A stretch of 30,616 nucleotides of DNA from CAZAQK01 sp050249355 (GTDB lineage: Bacteria > Pseudomonadota > Alphaproteobacteria > Rickettsiales > SXRF01). The notes under the pieces were generated by a model. The model saw nothing but the letters and a program-made list of their open reading frames with translations, was not told the DNA's origin and did not search any database. Where the stretch lies: the NCBI GenBank assembly GCA_050249355.1, contig JBFWQQ010000011.1:1-30616 (forward strand). The letters run 5' to 3'. Shown piece after piece: positions 25,074 to 30,616 of the stretch (within the stretch, counting starts at the first letter, position 1; every line of letters starts with the position of its first letter). A program made the translations under genes and the position numbers.

Positions 25074-26771
25074 ATGGATGATATCCGGCTGATCAATATC
25101 CTGAACTCGCCTTCGCAGAATGTGAAGCAACCCGGTATCACCGATAGCAACTCTACCAACCTGCCACCCATCATAAACCGCTTCGCACCCGGTAGCATTC
25201 TGGCCGGATTTATCATCAACCGTGATGCAGCCGGCAACCCGGTGCTGCGCACCGAAAGCGGCGACATCTCCTTTTCCAGCAAGCTGTTCCTGAAAATCGG
25301 GACGGAGGTTGAGATCAAGGTAGAAAACCGCTTTGGCAACACCACTGCCCGGCTGGTCAGCGTCAACGGCCAGCCTCCGCCGCAGGCACAGCCTGTTTCG
25401 ATCACAGCAAATAATTTTCCCGGTGCACCTGTTACCTCCAGCGCCGCTACACCATCCGCACAAAATGTTGCGCCGCAGGCAGCACAGACACCTGCCCCCA
25501 CACAGGCCAGCCCGGCAACTACCGTCAGCAATCCTACCCTGACCGGTTCGGTGGTCAGCGCCCCATCGAATGCACCGCTGCCCGCCAACACCCCCCTTTC
25601 CGTGCGGCTGGTTTTAATCGTTCCGCCAGTTACCGGCAACACCCCCGCTTCCCCGGCACCGGCACAACCGGCTACCAGCGCAGCGGCACTGCCTGCGGTA
25701 CCAACCGTAACGCAGGCCACAGGGGCACCTCCTCAGGCCACTCCGCCGTCCGTTACTAATGCCGCCGATGCCGCACATTATGCCGCCTACCGTGCCAGCA
25801 GCGCCATCACGCCAGCTAGTGCCACACCCGCGCCGCTACCGCCTGCCGCCTCCGGCGCCGCCACCCTGATACAGCCGCAGACCGTGCAAGGAACCGTCAC
25901 CGGCTCCACCCCTGCCGGAGAGACGCTGGTGCAAACCCAGCAAGGGGCGGTCATACGTATCGCCACAGCCAGCCCGTTGCCGGTTGGCAGTAATGTGACT
26001 CTGCAGGTGGCACAGGCAGCAAGTGCGCCGGTATCTACCACCCCGCTACCCACCATTGCCACCCTTACCCAGAAATGGCCCAGCCTTAGCGAGGTGATCA
26101 AACTGCTGTTGCAGGAGATCGGCCCACAGCAACTCGGCGCAGCAGGGCTTTCGTGGCTTTCGCCGCTGGCACAGGGCACGGGCCAGCCGCCGCCGACACC
26201 GCAGGCCATATCGACCGGGCTGATATTATTCCTGCTGGCCCTCAAAGGCAGCGATTTTCGCGGCTGGATCGGTCAGGACAACATAAGATTGCTCGAAAGC
26301 AAAGGCCATGCGAACCTGCTGCGCACCGCAGAAGGAGAGTTTGCGGCTCTGGCCCGCCAGTGGAATGAGGCCCAGCCAGGCCAGTGGCAAAGCCTGTTTT
26401 TCCCGTTGGCTGTGCATGGCGATATCCAGCAGCTACGCTTTTACACAAAGCGTGACCGTCGCAAAGACAACCAGGATCAGGAAGAAGAGGACACGCGCTT
26501 TGTCATTGAAACGGAACTGAGCCAGCTGGGCGAGCTGCAGCTGGACGGATTTACCCGTAAGACCGCAAGCCACCTTGAGTTCGATCTGTATATCCGCACG
26601 CGCCTGCAACTATCCGAAGAGATACAGAAAGATATTTTCGCGATTTATAATAATTTTGGCGAACTAACCGGATTCAAAGGCCAGCTGGCGTTCCAGACGG
26701 TCGATGAGTTTCCCGTGCATCCGCTAGAAGAGATAATCCACGAAGGCGATGTGGGTGATGTGATCGTGTAA
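25074..26771 (+). CDS. FliK-like protein with flagellar hook-length-control C-terminal domain
   Basis: This 565-residue protein follows flhG by ten bases. The first 110 residues hold a beta-rich start (IINRDAAGNPVLRTESGDI...GTEVEIKVENRFGN). A very Ala/Pro/Thr-rich, probably unstructured stretch spans about 110-330. The C-terminal domain (about 340-555) contains a segment (FVIETELSQLGELQLDGF, LEFDLYIRTRLQLSEEI, FGELTGFKGQLAF) that resembles the Flg_hook domain of FliK. FliK measures hook length and switches export specificity. This assignment rests on the low-complexity linker, the C-terminal pattern and the neighbourhood. Several ATGs cluster at 25069-25080. Confidence 0.65.
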   Translation: MDDIRLINILNSPSQNVKQPGITDSNSTNLPPIINRFAPGSILAGFIINRDAAGNPVLRTESGDISFSSKLFLKIGTEVEIKVENRFGNTTARLVSVNGQPPPQAQPVSITANNFPGAPVTSSAATPSAQNVAPQAAQTPAPTQASPATTVSNPTLTGSVVSAPSNAPLPANTPLSVRLVLIVPPVTGNTPASPAPAQPATSAAALPAVPTVTQATGAPPQATPPSVTNAADAAHYAAYRASSAITPASATPAPLPPAASGAATLIQPQTVQGTVTGSTPAGETLVQTQQGAVIRIATASPLPVGSNVTLQVAQAASAPVSTTPLPTIATLTQKWPSLSEVIKLLLQEIGPQQLGAAGLSWLSPLAQGTGQPPPTPQAISTGLILFLLALKGSDFRGWIGQDNIRLLESKGHANLLRTAEGEFAALARQWNEAQPGQWQSLFFPLAVHGDIQQLRFYTKRDRRKDNQDQEEEDTRFVIETELSQLGELQLDGFTRKTASHLEFDLYIRTRLQLSEEIQKDIFAIYNNFGELTGFKGQLAFQTVDEFPVHPLEEIIHEGDVGDVIV

Positions 26772-26776
26772 TATTT

Positions 26777-26890
26777 TTTGCCCCCGTTCGCGTCTGCTGA
26801 CGCTCACATAGGGCGACGCTCAAGGCTGACTCGCACTCCTGCGCTCGACTAACAAAGAAGGGAGGCCAGCAGGCCGACCGCCTTCAGCGC
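26777..26890 (-). repeat. Dispersed intergenic palindromic element, copy 2
   Basis: This copy lies between the FliK-like gene and the prenyl synthase gene, in reverse orientation to 7123-7239. It retains the GGCC-N4-GGCC hairpin (26864-26875) and the shared blocks listed for copy 1. The long outer stem of copy 1 is not perfect here. The adjacent 26891-26930 contains the inverted pair GCGATTTGC and GCAAATCGC, which could form a terminator-like hairpin. Confidence 0.75.
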
Positions 26891-26897
26891 ATCTCAT

Positions 26898-26920
26898 GCG
26901 ATTTGCAGCAGCAAATCGCG
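26898..26920 (+). terminator. Possible hairpin terminator after the FliK-like gene
   Basis: GCGATTTGC (26898-26906) and GCAAATCGC (26911-26919) are exact reverse complements separated by four bases (AGCA). This gives a strong stem of nine pairs, but it is followed by GGAGAC rather than a T-run, so terminator activity is uncertain. Confidence 0.4.
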
Positions 26921-26975
26921 GAGACAATCTTAAATACCCCTTTATTTTCGCGTTATAAATCGTTAAGAAAACCTC

Positions 26976-27992
26976 ATGACCCAAACCGCACTGGCATTTG
27001 CTGAACAGTCCACTGCCCCGTCGCTCGATTCACTTTATACACTGATCGCAGGCGACCTTAAGGCTGTGGATGCCTTTATCCTGCAGCGCATACAGAGCGA
27101 TGTGGCGCTGATCAACGATATCGCCATGCATATCGTGGCCTCCGGCGGCAAACGCATTCGCCCGGCGCTGACACTGATATCGGCCCATGCCTGTGGTGAC
27201 GCCCAAGGTAAGCGTGCAGTGGTACTGGCCACTGCAATCGAATTCATCCATACCGCCACCTTGCTGCATGACGATGTCGTCGACGAAAGCACGTTGCGAC
27301 GCGGGCTGGCCACCGCCAATGATGTGTTCGGCAACAAGGCCAGCGTGCTGGTGGGTGACTTCCTGTTATCGCAGGCCTTCCAGATGATTGTAGGAGACAA
27401 TTCCATGCGCTCCATGCAGATACTCGCCGATGCCTCTGCCATCATCGCCAAGGGTGAAGTGATGCAGCTGATGACCGAAGGCAATCCCGAAACCACATTT
27501 AATGCGTATATCCAGGTCATTGAATCAAAAACTGCCGCCCTGTTTGCCGCAGCCTGCGAACTGGGAGCCGTTGCAGCGGATCAGGAAGCATACGCCGCCC
27601 CTTTGCGTGAATTCGGCCAGATGGTCGGTACCGCCTTCCAGCTGATGGATGATGTGCTGGATTACAGCGCCAACCAGAAGACGCTGGGCAAAACCATCGG
27701 CGATGATTTCCGTGAAGGCAAGGTCACCCTGCCGGTGATACTGGCCTACCATGCGGGTGATGAGGAAGAGCAAGCCTTCTGGAACCGCTGCATTGCCGAT
27801 GGCAACCAGAAGAAAAAGGATTTCGATACCGCCCTGTCATACCTGAAAAAACATGGCGCATTGGAACGCTCCATGCAAACGGTGCAGGAATACTGCCAGA
27901 AGGCCCTGCTGGCCCTTGCCAACCTGCCGGAAAGCCCAGCCAAAACAGCAATGGGCCAGCTCGCCGCGTTCTGCGCCCGCCGCGAATATTAA
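26976..27992 (+). CDS. ispB: Long-chain polyprenyl diphosphate synthase (octaprenyl/decaprenyl type)
   Basis: This 338-residue trans-prenyltransferase makes the side-chain precursor of ubiquinone. The first aspartate-rich motif is LLHDDVVDE (Asp 99-103) with small residues before it (Ala 94), as in long-chain enzymes. The second is QLMDDVLDYSA (Asp 225-229), and GGKRIRPAL at 57-65 binds isopentenyl diphosphate. Length and sequence fit IspB or decaprenyl synthase. The chain length is not fixed by sequence. It has its own likely promoter in the 80 bases before the ATG (TTATAAAT near 26950) and a repeat element upstream. Confidence 0.93.
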   Translation: MTQTALAFAEQSTAPSLDSLYTLIAGDLKAVDAFILQRIQSDVALINDIAMHIVASGGKRIRPALTLISAHACGDAQGKRAVVLATAIEFIHTATLLHDDVVDESTLRRGLATANDVFGNKASVLVGDFLLSQAFQMIVGDNSMRSMQILADASAIIAKGEVMQLMTEGNPETTFNAYIQVIESKTAALFAAACELGAVAADQEAYAAPLREFGQMVGTAFQLMDDVLDYSANQKTLGKTIGDDFREGKVTLPVILAYHAGDEEEQAFWNRCIADGNQKKKDFDTALSYLKKHGALERSMQTVQEYCQKALLALANLPESPAKTAMGQLAAFCARREY

Positions 27993-28047
27993 ACTGGTTG
28001 CACAGGTCAGCCTAACTGGCTATAAGGGTAGCCCTTCTTATAGGAAT

Positions 28048-28066
28048 CGGAGTGTAGCTCAGCCCG
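28048..28066 (+). repeat. Partial duplicate of the tRNA-Pro 5' end
   Basis: CGGAGTGTAGCTCAGCCCG at 28048-28066 repeats exactly the first 19 bases of the tRNA at 28140-28158, 92 bases downstream. The following sequence does not continue as a tRNA and no acceptor 3' strand is present, so this is a fragment, not a gene. Confidence 0.75.
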
Positions 28067-28139
28067 CCGCCGCGAGCATGCGAGCGGGTTACATTTAAAA
28101 AAAACTCTGCCGGGCGTGGCCCTTGTAGAGATTGGCTGT

Positions 28140-28216
28140 CGGAGTGTAGCTCAGCCCGGTAGAGCACTACGTTCGGGACGTAGGGGCCGGAGGTTCGAAT
28201 CCTCTCACTCCGACCA
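28140..28216 (+). tRNA. tRNA-Pro (anticodon CGG)
   Basis: This 77-base gene folds as a cloverleaf: acceptor CGGAGTG/CACTCCG, discriminator A and encoded CCA, D arm starting GCTC, anticodon stem CTACG/CGTAG with loop TTCGGGA giving anticodon CGG at positions 34-36, and T arm with GGTTCGAATCC. CGG reads the proline codon CCG. It is followed by no obvious T-run terminator. The upstream partial duplicate at 28048 shares its first 19 bases. Confidence 0.95.
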
Positions 28217-28368
28217 TTGACAGCCACTTTCAGAAGACCCCCAAATTTTTCATCCGGCAATTTACGGCATTTTTCCGCATATTCACGGCACAAATACGGC
28301 ACAACGCTCACAAATAAACTGTTGAATGGGCCGGTTACGGACGTGTAGAGTGGCCACAGGATGGCCAA

Positions 28369-28869
28369 ATGACTGAAAATGATGCTCTGCAATCCAGCCA
28401 GCTGTTAGATATATTGCTGGTCGAGGATAACCCCGGCGATGTGAAGCTGACCGAGCTGCAAATGAAGCGGCAGAATGTGCATTTTAATCTCTATTCCGTA
28501 CTGAACGGCGAGGACGCTATCCGCTTACTGAATAAGGAGGAGGAATTTTCAAGCGCCCCCACGCCCGATCTTATATTCCTCGATATCAACCTGCCACAAA
28601 TAAGCGGCCATGAGGTGGCAAACTACATCCGCACCCACCCCACCTTCCGGAATATCCCCTTTTACATGCTGTCCAGCTCGCAGCATCCGGCTGACACGGT
28701 GGATGCCCAGAAGAACGGCGCATCGTGCTATTTCACCAAGCCCCTGGATTTCACCAAACTGCGCAGCATTATCGGCATCTCCTCGCGCATTCGTTACGAG
28801 GAAGTGGACGGCCATATCTATTATTATAAAAGCCTTGGCCCGCGCCGCAATGCACCGAAACTTGATTAA
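28369..28869 (+). CDS. Single-domain response regulator (Rcp1/CheY-like)
   Basis: This 166-residue protein is a stand-alone receiver domain. It shows the acidic pair Glu 19-Asp 20 (LLVEDNPGD), phosphoacceptor Asp 72 in IFLDINLP, Ser 102 in MLSSS and Lys 124 in YFTKPLD, all expected residues. The NPGDVKL and INLPQISGHEV context is like Rcp1-type regulators that work with phytochrome or hybrid kinases. There is no output domain and no kinase nearby. The C-terminal 30 residues (EVDGHIYYYKSLGPRRNAPKLD) form an extra tail. The stop overlaps the stop of the converging DUF1704 gene in TTAA. Confidence 0.9.
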   Translation: MTENDALQSSQLLDILLVEDNPGDVKLTELQMKRQNVHFNLYSVLNGEDAIRLLNKEEEFSSAPTPDLIFLDINLPQISGHEVANYIRTHPTFRNIPFYMLSSSQHPADTVDAQKNGASCYFTKPLDFTKLRSIIGISSRIRYEEVDGHIYYYKSLGPRRNAPKLD

Positions 28870-30092
28870 TCTTTCAGGCGGAAACGCTCGGTCAGGTCGT
28901 TGATGGCAAGGTGCGCGGCCAGTTCGCTGCTGCGCCGCGCCCAGCCCGGCATATAAGCGGGATCGATGATATGGCCCTGCTCGGCCAGCGGCTTTAAGCG
29001 GAGCACGTCGCCGGTGGTCAGTTTGCCGCAGAATATCAGCGCGATATCGTGGATGAATCCCTTATGCGTGGCGTGCTTGAAGAACGATCCCACCTCGATC
29101 AGGCCGCTTAAGTACACATTGTCCTTATAAAATATCACGCCGCCCTTGGGCTGGCCGCCGCGGAATATACGCATGGTGGAATAATAACTTTCCTCGGTAT
29201 TCTGGGTATGGCGATTGAAGAAGCGGAACAGGTCGATGAAATCGGCCCCCTTCTCCGCCATATCGATGGCGATGATGCGCAGCGCAATGCGCTTGAGGCG
29301 CGACAGCTCCATCGACAGGTTCATATATTCGGCAAATACCGCAAGCCCTTCCTGCGTGGCCGTGGTGCGCGGCGCGTTATAGCCCAGTGATTTCAGCAGC
29401 GGTTGCTTGCGGCCATTGATGTAGGTCAGCGTATGGGTCATCACCTCGTGGTGGAACAGCTGGTGCAGGTCGCTGCGCGAGAATTTCGCGCCCTTGCGCA
29501 GCTTCACATAGTTGGGGCCTGCCGTGGCGCGCGCACTGATGCCGCTATCCACGCTGACATTGATGGTATCGACCTCAGGGTCGATGGTACGCGCGATCTG
29601 GCGCAGCAGCAGCCGCTTGAACTCACTGGCGGTCAGGTTTTCCGGCTGTTCGGCCAGCGAATCGGAATAGTCTTCCACCACACGCAGGAAATAGCGCGCC
29701 ACATCGACATTGCGGCGCTCATAGCCGGGAATGGTATCGCGCGGGCTGCCATAGAGCGTGCGCGAGAATTCAGTGACATCCGGCGTGCCGACCCCTTGCA
29801 GGATATAATATGCATCGAGGTAGCTCTGCGCCGTGTCGCGCAGGAAACTTATAGCCGGGTGATCATCGGTACCGATAGCTTTGATGCTTTTTTTCAGGGC
29901 GCTGATCTTGTCGCTGAAGTCGCGCTTTGGGTATTCGATAGTGGGCAGCGCATATTCTTTTTGCTGCGCGTTCTTTAAAAAATACTGCATGGTCGATTTC
30001 GGCCAGCTGAGCGGGCCCAGCAGCAGGAAGTCCTGTATGATGGCGACTAACTGTTCATCCAGCTTGCGGATGGTTTCAAATTCACTACGCAT
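28866..30092 (-). CDS. DUF1704 / tyrosine-carboxypeptidase-like metallopeptidase (QEGLA family)
   Basis: This 408-residue protein carries an HExxxH zinc motif, H215-E216-VMT-H220 in LFHHEVMTHTL, then TQEGLAVFAEY (QEGLA, residues 247-251), the hallmark of the DUF1704 family. Eukaryotic members (MATCAP/KIAA0895) remove a C-terminal tyrosine from tubulin. Bacterial members are annotated as 'flavohemoglobin expression-modulating' without firm evidence. The substrate in this organism is unknown. No signal peptide is visible, so it is probably cytoplasmic. The family assignment rests on these motifs and length. It ends four bases inside the facing response-regulator gene. Confidence 0.87.
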   Translation of the reverse strand: MRSEFETIRKLDEQLVAIIQDFLLLGPLSWPKSTMQYFLKNAQQKEYALPTIEYPKRDFSDKISALKKSIKAIGTDDHPAISFLRDTAQSYLDAYYILQGVGTPDVTEFSRTLYGSPRDTIPGYERRNVDVARYFLRVVEDYSDSLAEQPENLTASEFKRLLLRQIARTIDPEVDTINVSVDSGISARATAGPNYVKLRKGAKFSRSDLHQLFHHEVMTHTLTYINGRKQPLLKSLGYNAPRTTATQEGLAVFAEYMNLSMELSRLKRIALRIIAIDMAEKGADFIDLFRFFNRHTQNTEESYYSTMRIFRGGQPKGGVIFYKDNVYLSGLIEVGSFFKHATHKGFIHDIALIFCGKLTTGDVLRLKPLAEQGHIIDPAYMPGWARRSSELAAHLAINDLTERFRLKD

Positions 30093-30200
30093 GGATTGTG
30101 TTTAGTGGATAATCAACAAGTAGACTAACGATATTTAATGGGTAAATATATCTTTTAAATATAGGTGTAATATTCTTTACTTCATTTTAAAATCATTTCC

Positions 30201-30616
30201 ATGACAGCAGCTGACTGGTACAGAAATAAACAATGGAATGAAAAGATTGAAACACATTTTTTCGATAATTTATCACGCGCCCGCAATCAGAAGGCGCAAT
30301 ACTTAAGAATTCAGGCACATACTTTAATTTCAGTGCGACCTGATGTATCGCTTACGCTTTTAGAAGAGTACTTTAATACAGGCGATACCTTTGATCTTGC
30401 GCAGGCATATGTAGACCAGGCTGCAGCTTACGAAGTGCTTAACAATATACCACAAGCTGTCGAAGCATATAAAAATGCCATTTCCCGCGAAAAGATGTTA
30501 CCAAGCGTGCAAACCCGAGCGTATTTGGAACTTCCGTTATTCGCAGCCACTCACAATCTGGAAAATTTATATCCTGATTGCCTGAGTATCTTGGATAACC
30601 ACAAAGACCGACTTAC
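30201..30616 (+). CDS. Partial TPR-like helical protein, N-terminus only
   Basis: An open frame from the ATG at 30201 reads through the end of the window (138 codons visible, no stop). It starts MTAADWYRNKQWNEKIETHF and continues with helical repeats (KAQYLRIQAHTLI; DTFDLAQAYVDQAAAYEVL; QAVEAYKNAISREK) that look like tetratricopeptide-type repeats. Base composition is clearly AT-richer than the flagellar genes (for example many TTA and ATA codons), which suggests acquired DNA. The function is unknown. The 108 bases upstream are AT-rich intergenic sequence with no recognised signal. Confidence 0.75.
   Translation, partial: MTAADWYRNKQWNEKIETHFFDNLSRARNQKAQYLRIQAHTLISVRPDVSLTLLEEYFNTGDTFDLAQAYVDQAAAYEVLNNIPQAVEAYKNAISREKMLPSVQTRAYLELPLFAATHNLENLYPDCLSILDNHKDRL

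Noticed and set aside
28048..28090. A second tRNA gene
   Set aside because: Only the first 19 bases match; no anticodon arm, T arm or acceptor 3' strand follows.
28012..28392. Minus-strand open frame of 126 codons spanning the tRNA-Pro gene
   Set aside because: It is the antisense of a tRNA gene (typical SERIRTSG-like translation) and is a common false gene call.

Overview
The window looks like the chromosome of a free-living, polarly flagellated alphaproteobacterium of moderate GC content. Supporting signs are the block fliF-fliG-fliH-fliN-flbD-flhA-flhF-flhG, with an FlbD-type sigma-54 activator embedded in it as in Caulobacter relatives, an sdhC-sdhD-sdhA order, and an MJ0042 zinc-ribbon gene next to ftsE and hpt. 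A Micavibrio-like or Rhodospirillales-like lineage would fit, but the sequence alone does not prove a genus.

Layout. Positions 1-3062 (minus strand) hold sdhC, sdhD and sdhA, followed directly by a truncated M48-type lipoprotein peptidase where sdhB might be expected. Positions 3063-3896 are an AT-rich island with a small secreted Cys-rich protein. It is bracketed by two related copies of the sdhC leader, the distal copy still carrying a recognisable remnant of the sdhC start. Positions 3897-5823 (minus) hold a PfkB sugar/nucleoside kinase and ftsE without ftsX. Positions 5903-7098 (plus) hold a zinc-ribbon membrane protein and hpt. Positions 7245-9364 (minus) are an exopolysaccharide pair: a polyprenyl-phosphate sugar transferase and a Wza-like lipoprotein. 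Positions 9590-11946 (plus) carry parE and a small unknown gene, facing an NDP-sugar pyrophosphorylase-like gene (11943-12656, minus). Positions 12767-15308 (plus) are an M17 aminopeptidase, a MarR-like regulator and a GYF_2-like membrane protein.

Positions 15309-26771 (plus) are the flagellar cluster. The intergenic region before fliF contains a DnaA-box cluster, AT-rich DNA, a CtrA-like half-consensus site and a hairpin just upstream of the fliF ribosome binding site. The genes encode the MS ring (FliF), switch (FliG, FliN), export regulator (FliH), transcription activator (FlbD), export gate (FlhA), the polar placement/number pair (FlhF, FlhG) and a FliK-like protein. Two small non-flagellar ORFs (49 and 86 codons) are embedded and translationally coupled. 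Downstream lie a polyprenyl diphosphate synthase, tRNA-Pro(CGG) with a partial 5' duplicate, an Rcp1-type response regulator, a DUF1704/tyrosine-carboxypeptidase-like metalloprotease (minus) and the start of an AT-richer TPR-like gene that runs off the end.

A repeated intergenic element of about 115 bp occurs twice in opposite orientation (7123-7239 and 26777-26890). No CRISPR array, insertion sequence or rRNA gene was seen.
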